A stretch of 64,000 nucleotides of DNA. Origin: Macrotrachela quadricornifera (lineage: Eukaryota; Rotifera; Eurotatoria; Philodinida; Philodinidae). Location: the NCBI GenBank assembly GCA_022393335.1, contig JAJEKB010017875.1, positions 34,315 through 98,314 of the forward strand, read 5' to 3'. The translations under genes and the position numbers were made by a program. The notes below the pieces were generated by a model, which worked only from the letters and a program-made list of their open reading frames with translations, made no database searches and had not been told where the DNA came from. This document shows positions 51,201-63,788 of this stretch, one piece after another (position 1 is the first letter of the stretch; every line of letters starts with the position of its first letter).

Positions 51201-51745
51201 ATACTTCATCTGCAAGAAACCTATCGATTGTTCAATATTGTGAACCTTCATCCGAACAGTATAACTGTTATTGTAGCGGAACAACTTACAGGTCGGGAAA
51301 TATGTTACACCGAACCATTCGATATTTCTCAAGGGGAGTGATAACTGAACGACAAATCAGACAGAGACTTAGTATGGTTGATACAAATAACATGATCCAA
51401 CGACGAAAACAAATTGGAAAATATTTTTTGAACAATTATAAATACATTACAGAAGAGAAGTTGAAAAGATATTTGCAATTTGCGCAACGAATCAAAGATA
51501 ATGCTGATGAATTGGAAAGATTATGTGAAATTGATGCAAGTTCTTTACGAGAACAATTAAAACAACAAATTCAACCATCTTTAAAAGCTATATTTTATTT
51601 ATGCACTGAACATCATGCGAATGAACCAACAACAACAACTTCGAAAACTGAAATTTTATCAAAATTTCCGCAAAAATCAGATTCTAATTCGAACAAATAT
51701 TCAAATTTCCAAAAGAAAATGTCTATCATTCGAATTCATCTTTGA
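42293..51745 (+). CDS. KH-like/macro/TIR multidomain protein, TIR glutamate intact
   Basis: Eight exons (42293-42355, 42503-42851, 44568-45046, 46685-47140, 47219-47741, 48411-49159, 50582-50888, 50961-51745) join through GT-AG sites into 3711 nt, 1236 aa, with no stop. Exon 1 is the least sure; exons 2-8 mirror the minus paralogue with identical phases. Domains: KH-like modules (about 50-137, 160-297, 298-430), a macro domain at about 432-620 (ILTKGSLEVLIGDIATQQ|VDTIVIPS, AGRLNCKKILFVNW), a KH-like module at 625-720 (IVLTGSITSVYQAKQKYD), a TIR domain at about 749-855 (YNVMLSYSQKD, ISKNYFEDEQCEKEANYA, KQVIPVKI) with E818 at the NADase glutamate, a charged linker, and a C-terminal domain with YPFTISGDINDTIFP and coiled-coil-like helices. 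KH plus macro recalls PARP14-type proteins, with a TIR in place of the PARP domain. A role in NAD+/ADP-ribose immune signalling is inferred. Confidence 0.8.
42852..44567. other. Intron 2 of the plus KH-macro-TIR gene, with a thrice-repeated motif
   Basis: 1.7 kb. The motif cgtgacg(g)a(a/c)tcac occurs at 43714, 43884 and 44000. No exon is supported; a minus-strand frame at 43106-43405 has AT-bias composition. Confidence 0.5.
45047..46684. other. Intron 3 of the plus KH-macro-TIR gene
   Basis: 1.6 kb with donor GTTAGT and acceptor TTTTAG. Nothing recognised inside. Confidence 0.5.
47742..48410. other. Intron 5 of the plus KH-macro-TIR gene
   Basis: 0.67 kb with donor GTGAGA and acceptor TTTAAG. 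Nothing recognised inside. Confidence 0.5.
49160..50581. other. Intron 6 of the plus KH-macro-TIR gene
   Basis: 1.4 kb with donor GTGAGT. Nothing recognised inside. Confidence 0.5.
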
Positions 51746-54700
51746 AAATATCATATCAACTACATTAGAAAAAAATTCGAATATTATCCTGCATCCTTTT
51801 AATCATAATACATTCACCTAGACATTAAATACCTTATCACAGATTTTTTTAAAAACGATTATTCTTCCATAGATTCTGTATAAATATATAAAAGATGATT
51901 GCAACTAGAAGTTAACTCTCTCAATACGAATGACCGAATTGTATTGAATCACGATATAATGTAAGCTTATATTGGATGCTAACAGATGCATCATTTTCAT
52001 CAATCAAACAAAATATGAATGAGCTGATAACTATACTAAACATATTCATAGAAATTATCGTGTTTTTAAAAGCGTATTTGATTATAATTAAACATAATTG
52101 ATAAATTTGGTTAGTTCTTCTGCATTCTCACATCAGATATCAAAATTGAGTTCTTGTTGGAGAAACACTACAGCTGAGTGACAAATCCACATATGAATGA
52201 AATAAATCATTCAACCACTAATACCCATTCAAAGTAGAAGAATAGCAGACGATTGATACACAGTCCATTCATTTTAATTATTTTAAACAAATTTAGAAAG
52301 AATTCTTTTGAAAGGTGTATGTCTTACGTCAATGGTCAATGCTCTTACTCAAAAGTGTAATATTTAAGCTTTACAATGTATGCATAATCTAGAAATTCTG
52401 TGGAATAATTGTATTTATTTATGGAACTTATACTTATTATCATTCAAAATTCACTCGTATTAATAGTTGATTTCCGTAGGGGCCCTTGACTCCAAAATAG
52501 TAATGGAGAAAAATTGTAGTCATTTACCTATACGTTGAATCTTTTTAGATTGATTTTGAATATATTTAATCTTATGAGTGACCTATAATAGCATTGAAGG
52601 TTATAGAATAATTACTATTCGCAATATATAGATCAATAGATATGTACTTACGTGGATTTCATACAAATATTGATGTGTTATGATGAAACTTAAATATTTC
52701 TTTATAAGATATTATTCATTGATGAATAACTCTATAAGTTTAGTGATATTATCATTATCATGAATATATAATAAGTTTTTTTTTGTAAAATTATGATTTA
52801 AAAAATAATCGAAATAACGAAAAATATCGTAAGAAAAACTCAGCTACTGTCATGAGCTATTTAAAAACAAATATTGAACAGTGGTTGAATATATCAAAAG
52901 AAGTTAATGAGCATTGTTACAATGATTTTTAAGAGGGTGTCCATCTAAAACAAATCAATACGTATCTATAGAATTTGGTTTGCGAATCTCTGTAGATCAG
53001 AGATATCTATTGCGGCTTAGACGTCTTAATATGAATGTTGCACTACACGGCGACAACGATAGATTCTCACTCGTTATGGACATCTCTGGTATGCATCAAG
53101 TAAAACAATAATATGATCAATTATACAAATTGTGTAGATTTAACAACCAGTATATAGAAAGGAATAATTGCTAGAATTTTTATCAAACCAAAAAGAAATC
53201 GTTACTATTTTATAGAAATTCAATAGATACAAATGTTTACTATTTATATAAATACGTAACGATGATTTATCATTGAATCATATACAAATCTGAAATGAAA
53301 ATAATGAAACATCTTGTAGGTTATTATAGCAATATTAACCAGTTATTTGTCTTTATTTAACAGATATAGAATGAAGTATTCGCATAATATTAAATTTATT
53401 ATAGATACGTTTTTAACAGACTTTTAGCTCTAGAAAAAACAATGATTGAGCTTTAAAAAAGTATTTAATAAAAATATTCTTTTATATGAATATACACAGA
53501 TTTTAATTTTTTTTTGATATAATTATCAAATAAAATATTTTTCTCTCAAATAAAATGAATAAGTTTATTATTTCGAAAAGTTTGTACAAACAAAGTCTAA
53601 ATTAAAACGTCTATTTCTAAAATTTACATTTCCCACGATAATAAAAAATAAATTGAGATATTTGACGTTTATTTCGAAATCCTTCAAAGAGAATGCATAG
53701 CATCAATAAATAAAAGTTTTATGAGACAATAAGTATCTCCTTGGAAACATTATCTACATATTGTATAATCATTTTTTACAAGCAAAGATATCCACTGTGA
53801 TTCAGCGTTAGTTGTTGTGGAGGTAAACATATTTTTAATAAATATTAATATCATTATCATTTGCACCATAATCTTCTTGCTTTTTATTCATAACAAAAAA
53901 AAGCTTGAAGATTTTCAGACGTCTTTCGATTTTATCTAGTCAGAAATCTGTTTTCAAACAACAATAAAACTTGATTGAAGAAGTGTTTTCGTTCAATCAG
54001 ATCCGAAATACATAATTAACATAAGACCACCAGTCTAATCTTAATTATTTATAAAAAATTTCAATTGAACTCAATTCGTAGGCAAAACTAGTCATTTCTG
54101 TAATGCAACTATCCAATCTTTTTTTTAATATTTGTCATGACGTGCTTAGTTCCATAACATTAATATGAGACATAAGTCATGAGTTTTCATCTTATTAATT
54201 TCTTTTATACTTTGAGCAAAACTTTTCTTGGAACACAACTCATGGATACTGAAGAAAATCTTTTAAAACTAAGTTCAACTGTTGAATGGAATTGAATTAA
54301 ATTGCAATTTTGCAGAATAAATTTCCTGGTTCTAAATCTGATCTCAAAACATCCATCTATAGCGGCTATGGATTTGTGAATCGAAAGTAATGTACTTTCC
54401 TTACTTTCGGAATCGTCATAGTCTAGAATTGCTGAGATAGAGGTTGAATAGATTGGCGCTTTTGAATAGTGAATAATATTGCTCTGTTTTAGAAAAAAAA
54501 ATTGGATAATTGCTACTCAAAAAATAGTTCTCAGACATCAGTTCCTTTCAGAAGGATCGTACTGATAAATGGATGAGTTCTTATCAAAAGGACTTCTCAA
54601 GAATTATTGAGATTGGAACCAAATCAAACTGTTCTATCTTCAATCATAAAACTACCTTTGAAATTGTGCAAAATTCCTTACCTTCAATCCATTCTGATAT

Positions 54701-55354
54701 GCATCCTTTGTTGTAGAGAATCGGCATGAACGATGAAAATGATAAAAAATCAAATGTTAGTTCATTGCTTCATGTCAATATTGCTACTTTTTTGTAAAAA
54801 TAAACGATGTATTTAACAGAGATGTTGGTTACGATCGACAGTGTTTTCGTCTAAAGTCTCTCCCTTTATGTGAATTAACTTGATCTGTAACAGTCTCAAT
54901 CTTCTATCCGTATTTCTTATACATGATAATAGTTTTTTTTCTAAGTGAAAATCGAAGATAATCATCAGACAATCGTGTCTTCGGAACACGAATTCACCAG
55001 GTTTCTTTCTAATTCAACTATTTGGTAACATTGTGCTAAACTAAGCTCTTCTTTTCCAATACTTACTCGTTCCTACATAATCTACAGATTGTAATTATGA
55101 ATAGTTATCTTCTCTGTTCAACATCTTGTTAAGAAAATGACAAACAAAATAAAAAGGAGAAACAACAAGTATTTGGATGCATCCTTCTCTTTTTTCGCTG
55201 TAACATTTCTTGTGCAATATATTTTTATTTAGAATATATCCTCAGTGCTACAAGTAATGTGTGAAAAAATAAACACCTTTATCTATAAATAAAGAATGAA
55301 GAGAATTACTATTCGACCTAAATAAAAATGTTAGTTGATGAGTGTTCATAGTTG
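51746..55354. other. 3.6 kb intergenic stretch
   Basis: Very AT-rich. No coding-like frame, RNA gene or repeat could be supported. Confidence 0.5.
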
Positions 55355-58300
55355 TTAGTCTGAGGCAATGATGGAAGGATTTTGATAAACAATATTATAC
55401 AATATAAACTTTAACCATTTCATGATATAAACATTATCGATTGATGGAAATATCAGATGAGTTGTATTATTATTTGACGATTTTACCGATGGTAATTCTT
55501 GGAATGAACTGTGGGAGAAAAATTCTGCAATTGATTCGAATGAAAGTTCTGTTGTTGATTGTGATATTAATTTACTTTTCCATTGATCGTATGAAACATT
55601 GATAAGTGCGATATCACAATTTTGAATATTTTCAATTATATTTTGAAATGGTATTCCTTCATTTGATTGAACAATATGGTAGATTTTTCCGTAAGTATTC
55701 GATTCAATACGACTCAAAGACACAATACTTTGAGCAGCCAAACTAGCTGGTACGCCATTTAACTTCATATTCAAGGCTGTTGTTGGATAGCATCCAGTTT
55801 TCATGATAGCTGCCATTAATAGTGTGTTGATGTCATTTTGATTACAAGCACCAGTTTCTGTATTTCCCCAAATTGCTCCAAGCCGATAAATATTTACTGG
55901 TAAACCTAACTGATTAGCTTTTGCAATGAGCTTTTCTGCCACCCATTTACTTTGTGCATAACCACTTCTCAAATGATTTGGAGAAATTTCATCAATATGT
56001 ACTTCGTGCATCGTAGTTGAAGGTAGCACACTCATTGTCGATATATATTGAATAGGTATACATGTAGCACCATGAGTTGCAAAACAAATTACTTCATGAG
56101 TTCCGAAAACATTTGAACTGTAGAGTTTTTTGTAAGGAAACATAAAATTGACAGTAGCTCCACAATGAAAGATAACATTTATTCGATTAGCTAATTTTGC
56201 ATAGATATCATAATCAAGTCCAAAATGTTCTTGAGCAAGGTCGCCACGTAATGGAACAATGCGATCTCGAAATTGCTCGTTCCATAATTGAAGAAATGTC
56301 ATATTTTCTCGAATACGATCTAATGGATTTGTTGATACTTCACATCGTACGAGACATATAAATTCGTAATCGGAAGGATACACTTTTAATAATTCAGCTA
56401 GTAAGAAAGCACCTACGAACCCAGTGGTTCCTGTTATAAAAATCGCAGAAGACGAAGTAGTTCCATTTTTCTTTTCGCCAATCTTTATATTGAGTTCTTC
56501 TTCAGAATCATTTAATAGTTGAGATGTAATCGAGACTGGAAGTGATAAGAGTTGGGATGGATTTTTAATTATATTTGCTAAATTTTCTAGAGTCATATTA
56601 GATTCGAAAAATATATTTAGTGGTATAGATATTCCAAGATCATCGTGTATCATACGAGAAAGACGCACGACAGCCAGTGAATCACCACCTATCGATATTA
56701 AATTCGTTGCTTGATCAGTTGTTAATTGACGTCCTATTGCTTTCTCAATAAGTTTTTCTAAATGATTTTCAATGGATTCGACAGTTTTTAGTCGATCACC
56801 ATAATGAGTAGCGAGTCGATAACGACAAAGTTTCATTGATGGCGTGAGTAAACCATTTTCAGATGTAAACGGTTCAAATTCTATAATTAATCTGGATGGA
56901 ATTTCATGTTTTCGAAGCGATTCTTTTGTAGCTAACGATCGTAGATCTTGCATAATAGCATTGTATAATAATTTCTTGAAATTATGACTATCAAATTCAG
57001 CTATATCGTGTTTAGTAGCAAATGCTTGAGCATATTCTTTGTTTGGTACTATAACTGCTACCACAGAATCTTCGAGATAATTACCATGAACATATATTTG
57101 TTCAATGAATGGACTTTGCATGTAGATTTTTTCAAGAAATTCTGGTGATACAAATTGTCCTTGAGAAAGTTTGAAAAAGTTTTTCTTTCGATCAATGATA
57201 TATATGTTAAATTGTCCATCTGTCATAGGACGTAGTTCGACAATGTCTCCAGTACGAAAAAATCCATCATCAGTTAGTGCTGCTTTCGTTTCTTCAGAAT
57301 TGTTCATATATCCTGAAAACATTGTCTGCGTTTTAACTAACAGCTCTCCTCGTGGAAATGGCTTATCGTCAAGTGTATAGCCCATTTCTGTGACTGATTC
57401 GAGACGATAATCAACAGTCATTTTGAGAAGATTATCATATGTAATGCCCCCACATTCAGTAGTTCCATATGCTTCCATTATTTCACAATTTCGAAAACAA
57501 CGTTTCATAAAATCAAGTACTATCGAATTTACCAAAGCACCACCAATAGAGAGATTCTTACATCGATTTGGAATTAGTTTTGCAAATTGGTTGAGAAGAG
57601 TTTCTTCAATCATTGCAACATTAGCAGTTGGTTGATCGATAGTCATTAATGAAAGAGTTGCTTTATATTCAGAATAGATTTTATTCCAAATAGTTGGCGG
57701 ACCAGAAAAACTTGTCGGTCTGACTAGTGCCAATTCTTCCATTAGACGACTAACATCACCCGTTGAAAATCCGATGCGTCCTCCTCCAAGAAATACTACG
57801 ATTGAACCTTGACGATCGGTAGCCCATGCTAATGGTCGATAACAGAGTTTGACATGTTCATTTCGAAATGATATATTTAGAACTGGAAAATTATTTCGAA
57901 ATGCATTTTCAGAAATGATAGCTCCTTTAGGAAATCCTGAGCTTCCACTGGTATATATGACAGTGATACATTCATCGGGTTTAGTAATGGCATATTCGTA
58001 TCGTTTCATTAAACCATATCTTTCGATAGCGGCCATATGATGAATTGAAAGGCCATTTATTTCTAGAATTATGTATATTATGTTTAAGAAATGCGCTTAC
58101 ATATGTTTGTCACCTTTCGAATCTAACATTCAGCGAAGGTTTGAATACTGAAAATTCTAATTACAATAATTATTGAAATTTAGTTGTTTTCCCACTAAAA
58201 AGTTCGATATCTGGCTAAACTTGCAAACTGAATTTCATTTTTCAACAGATATTTTATCGATAAATCGTATAAGAATTCCATTCAGAGTATACGAAATTGA

Positions 58301-59661
58301 TCATATGAACTTACATCGTGCGAAATAACGTAAAGATACGATAAGAATGTACATTTCAGCGTTTTCTGTAGTGAAGGGGACAAAGAAATATGTAATAAAC
58401 CTTGGTTATCTTATGGAAATGTGATAATAAATAAGTTTATCTTATCTACAAAACTGAAGATCTGTGCAGAATATTGTCTCGAAATTATCTAGTGCGTTTA
58501 GAGAGAATCCTTTTCATTGCATTATTCTTCACTTTCAGTATGATTTGTGCATTCGATGGAACACGATCCATAACAAGACCTGGAAGTATATAGTGCGAAA
58601 ATTGAAATCTTTCTCCTGGCCCATATATCGCGACATGCCCACTACACCGATAAAACTCCTAAACGTCACAATAATCCATATGGTAAGGACTCTATTTAAC
58701 AAATGGAACTATTCAATCGTGTTTTAATTTTAATGTCGTACGGATTAATCGTGTTTTTCCTCTATCTACCGTTTAACAACGCACAAGATAGTATGGAATA
58801 CAAACATCAAAAATTTTCTTCATACATAGAGTCATCTTCATTTTTTTAATAATAGCTTAACGAAGATATGTATTCGTCTTCTTTGATTGTTTGAATTCAG
58901 TTATTTAATCTTTGACAGTCATGGATTGTGTTACTTGAAATATTTTTATTCAATTCGCCGAAAACATCAAATTCCTCAAGATTTACTGTTGCTTTCATCT
59001 TACTTGACATTGTTTCAGAGATTGGATCCATACAGATAACATGTCGTAGTGTTGGACATTCAGAATGTAATTGAATAAATCTTGGTAACATTTCTTTATC
59101 ACAAATAATAACGGATATTGGCGTATTTTTGAGAATATAAGCAATTTCACGGTCATTAAATAAACAATAGATGGGTACTGTAACAAAACTCTGTATAATA
59201 CAAGCGAAATCAGTTATTAACCATTCAGGTCGATTAGCTGCACAAATACCAAGAAAATCACGTGGTTTTATCAAACGTCGTAATCCATGACTAAAATTTA
59301 TTATTCGTTCGCCAACAGTTTTGAACGTTTGCCATGAATAAGAATCTACATAGTTTTTAGGATTATTTGGATCAACCTCTCGTACACCCATACAAAAACG
59401 ATCTTGATAGGTGATAATGGCAGCCTGAATTCTAGCTGCCAGATCTTCTCTACTGCATTCTGCTGCTTCAACATAACCATAAGCAATTTCACGGACCATT
59501 CGATGTGGATGGGATGATTTTCCTATTGTTACACATGTTTCACACTCGTTATAGTCGGGGCATACAGTGCAATTAAAACGAAATTCGCCATGTTTAAGAA
59601 TACGATCACAACTATCACATTCCCAAAAGCTTGGCTTCGTAAAAATATGAGAATTCGTCTT
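55355..59661 (-). CDS. ZZ zinc finger - acyl-adenylating - carrier - thioester reductase protein (carboxylic acid reductase-like)
   Basis: Two minus-strand exons, 59661-58935 and 58062-55355, join in phase into 1144 codons; a 5' exon with the start ATG is still missing. Counting from 59661: residues about 12-55 form a ZZ zinc finger (CDSC, CTVC, CETC, then SHPH). An acyl-CoA-synthetase/CAR-type adenylation domain follows, with the P-loop TSGSSGFPKG (280-289), YGTTE (441-445), FRTGD and LLTPSMK. A carrier domain has GGDSL, with the phosphopantetheine serine at 704. An NAD(P)H reductase domain has GTTGFVGA (787-794) and the pair Y944/K948 (YAQSK). The expected chemistry is ATP activation of a fatty or other carboxylic acid, transfer to the carrier arm, and reductive release as an aldehyde. 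All key residues are present. Bacterial and fungal CARs have this A-carrier-R order; the ZZ finger is unusual. A phosphopantetheinyl transferase elsewhere is required. Confidence 0.85.
58063..58934. other. Intron of the ZZ-CAR gene
   Basis: 0.87 kb with donor AA|GTAACA and acceptor TTCTAG. The short frame on the plus strand (58464-58727) is not supported. Confidence 0.6.
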
Positions 59662-62600
59662 CTATTAATGAAATAAGAGAAAAGAAGTACAAGTTTCATC
59701 AATAAAACTATATCAATCACTTTAAAATTGTTTATTTACTAGTATTATGGCTACCAAAAGTCGCCAAATAATTCATTCTTTTTATTCGAGATATTCAAGT
59801 TAAACAAATAGCTAACGAATTTATATTCATTAAGTAGTTGTACATATATTTTTTTTTCAACTTTGTGTACAGGAACAAAATGACGAAAGATAAAATAATC
59901 ATTGTATCATCTATTTTACAATGATAGTGAAGCGCAGTTTTTCCAGACAGAACTTATTCTAAGTACTAGACTTCATTATTATCAAAAAAGTTTTAAAATT
60001 CTATTCCATTCTGTAATTTTCTTAAAAATTTTGCTGAAGTATGATGATGTTTTTGATATCTAATCACATTCGACTAAATGTTTTCTTTGTATCTTTTACG
60101 GAAAGAAGGAAAGTATCAATACGTAGCTTCAACAACGGTATTCCATATAGAAAATTGTTCGGTTTCATTCTACACAAATCCTGAAAGGATTAAAAATATA
60201 CAATAAACAACAAAGAAGAATATTTCAAAAAGTTTCATAATAATTGTGTTAAATCACAAGTGTCTGGAACACAGAAGATTCGTTCTCTGTCTTCGATTAT
60301 TGTAATATGCTTGTCTTTTATCTATCCTTTATCTGTACGAACTATTCGTGCTACTAGACAACGCTTTTGCTATACATTTCATTTATTCAATGTTTCAATT
60401 TCTATTACAAAAGATCGTACGTTTTCATTTTGCTATTAATTGTAATGGGCTTGTTATCGAATAGCCACGCAAAAGATTGAGTAGACTTTGAATGGTTTAA
60501 GAAAGCATTCGAATAGTTGAATTCATTTGTAACAATGATTTCAATGCTTTCTTCACGATTAATACGCAACAAAAAGAGTAAAACTTGTGCGAGAATATAT
60601 CCTACAGATTCTATTCTGGAACAATAGACGAAAGTATAAATTTCAGAGCTATGGGATGTCGTCAAATGCATGAAATATTTCGCACTATTTTGTATATTGA
60701 TCTACAAATTTTCTTTCATATACAATTCATGCTAATAACTGCTTAAACCAATGCTGATTTTGCAAGATTTACAGACATATCACATGATAAATTCATGTTG
60801 CTATTCGGTTTCTAATTGTTAAAAATTTTAGATAGTAACAAAATAAGAAACAATCTAAAAATCAACTTACATTTTCTGTTGTCATCAATTGCAAATATCT
60901 CGTATCTGTTCTGATAAAAGAACTGACATTACTTATGGATGATGTAAGATTTGTTTTTTTCTGACATATGCTATACTGCAAAACAACCATGTTCTTTTTT
61001 TCTGTTCTATTTATGAGTCATATTAGAATAATATTATTATGCTTGTGCCGTTTTACATGGATGAATCATGCAATATAATGCACATTGCAAAAGAAAACCT
61101 GAAATAATAAATTCAAAAAGATTCAGAAATCCATCATAAATCCTTGAAAGGCTTACGATAAAAGCTAAAACTATTTTAGTGTCTTGTATATGTATTAGGA
61201 TGCAGGTTTAAGTCGGCACGTGCATTAACATTCATAGAATATTTTCTTCTGTACTTTCCGTATTTATTCATAATTTATTTTCTACAGTGTTTATTATTGA
61301 ACTCTATATTAAAATATTGACTAGAAAAAGTATTTTCTTCTGTGTGCTAATAGTAGTATGTAATATGTTCTTGTTACAAGCTTTGTGACACTATAGAATG
61401 CTTTATTCAATCTATATGATATTGAAACCAAGCTAACGAATAACATAAAGTGGACAATTTTGATTTAAGAAGCATCATAAATGGATGACACCATGAAACA
61501 CAGGAAGATCTTTTTATCTTTTGGAATGTGAAAATGCAGATTGTCTACGATTGAATCAATCATTATATATGATTGCTCATTGAAGACTGGATTATCTATG
61601 TGGTTAATTCTTACTGTTTGCTTATTTATACTTTTTCGGTTATAATGTTCTCGAAATGTCTTACAACGTCAAACATTTTCATCGTTACTCATTTCACTAT
61701 GTAAAAATGTCCATTGTGGACGAAACAAAAATCATTCGATTTCATTAGAAGTTACTGCGTTCTATTAAGTGATTCGGAGCTTTTCTCAAACAAATATATT
61801 GTTGTGCGTTGTATGAGAGGACCCTAGATTTCTATTGTTTTCTAAAATGCTTTCGGCATATGGAACTTTTTGATCGGGATGATCTATCTTTCTACGTCAC
61901 ATGTAATATAAATCTATCTATATATTGATAAAAACCGTTATCTGATCTATTACTTACAAGGAAACATTTCCAGGTGATTCTCTTTGTTTTTTTTCCACAT
62001 TTTGACTATATATAAGGAATTATTAAAATAGTGTATCATTCAACAGATTTCTACAGATGTTTAGATTTGACCGCAATAGCAGATTTTTACCAACTTCCTT
62101 CCAAAGGAATTCAATTTTCAAAAAAAAACATTTGGCATTTCTGACCAAATAGTTTGTATACATGGGAAGGTCTTGATTAAACCATAGCATATAAAATTTC
62201 ATTATTTTTATATACAGCTGCAGTCAAAAAACTTGTACAAAATTCTTTTTTAATGTTAGAATCGTTTTCCTATGGTTCACGTGGTAATGATGATGTTTTG
62301 TTTGTGAAAAAATGATTTTAATATGAATATATACTAGATTGTTAGTGTTTGAACACAAATACTGAAGGAATAAGATTATTGAAATGTTCATAGAGATTGC
62401 ATATTTATCTTTTATATTTAGATTTGAGTTAGTTTTACATCATTAATGTTAAAAAGAAAGACTCATATTCTGATACATATATAATTATTAATTCAAGCGA
62501 ATCATTCTGAATTTTATTAAATGTATTACAATGTTTATTTGAAAATGGTGATACTTGATTTCAATTGAAATAGTCTTGTGTCTAACAGCCAGTAGATATT

Positions 62601-63788
62601 AAAAAGAAAAGAAGATAACCCATTCAAAATATCGATTATTTAAAAACGAACATTATTAATTCTTGTTATTTAAATGATTTTTTCATCATTGATTCGTTCG
62701 AATTGTCAAAACATATAAAGCTATATTGTTTCCACGTTTTTTATCTATTCGCTCGCATTTTACATAATATTGTGAAGAAAATATATAAAATTAGTAGTAT
62801 TTTTTCTTATTTCGTTGTATCGGACACAAATAAAGTAACAACAAACAATCATCTTTCATGGAGTCATTTTTCCACTTTTTTATCGTTTTTTATTTAACTA
62901 GACGGACGAAAAAAATCATCATTATACTTCATGACAATAAAGTAGTTTATCATCGCAAAGGTATCACTCTTTCTTATTCTGCGTGCAATGCGGATACAGA
63001 ATGTAGAACAGACGAGAACGAAAAACGAAAAATCACTTTTGACTGATGTTATCAAAAAGGAGAAGAACACATTCATATATTCACACATGACTCTCATACT
63101 TCTCATACCATTTCTTCTTTCTATAATCACCACATTTTTTCGTTCTCTTAAATAATACTTATCAATATGACGAAAGGAACGACGATAAAATGGCTTTGAT
63201 CGACTTACTTTGTGTAATGTATATATTAATTATTTACATTTATATTTGCTACATTACATGTAGAATAGTTTTTTTTAATTTCTACTATTTAAGTTTATTG
63301 AAGAGATGCTCCTCATCACTATATTTTGTATTTCAAATATTCATGGTATCAATCGCTATAGAATCAAGAAAAAAATATCGACAGTTTAAGATTTTATTCT
63401 ATAGAAAAAAACAAGTTCATATCAACGATTTTGTTTGCATCGTTGAAAAGTTTATTTTCTCTTAACATTTCGTACACATTCGAAATATTCTTTTTATCAT
63501 TCAAAAATTCTATTTATCATGAGAGTATTTATTTTAATTTAGTTCACATTATGAGTCAGAGTGTAAGTTTATTCAAACTAAATAACTATACTTATTCACT
63601 ATTAGTCTTCTAAAACAGTACAACTGGAGAAAGAATTTCTGAAAGCATAAGATAAAAATCGTTGACACTGCCTAGTTTCCCACGCACATGGTATTTTTTT
63701 CAATATTATATTATTATGAATAAGTTAATCATTGAAATTTTGTTAAATTGATTTTTTCACATTTATTATCTTCTTCTAGATTAATATA
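59662..63788. other. 4.1 kb between the divergent CAR-like and ACSF2-like genes
   Basis: It should hold the missing 5' exon(s) of the ZZ-CAR gene and both promoters. A minus-strand frame at 60405-60671 (MHLTTSHSSEIYTFVY...) has moderate coding character and could be an upstream exon, but no phase-matched donor was found. The rest is featureless AT-rich DNA. Confidence 0.4.

Noticed and set aside
57171..58040. Plus-strand frames opposite the CAR-like gene
   Set aside because: They are antisense shadows of the well-supported adenylation domain.
60405..60671. 88-codon minus-strand frame upstream of the ZZ-CAR gene
   Set aside because: It might be a 5' exon, but no donor in the required phase 0 could be found, so it is not listed as coding.
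62703..63613. Several 60-91 codon frames on both strands
   Set aside because: They overlap one another on both strands, are rich in Phe, Ile, Tyr and Lys, and show no domain or splice signals.
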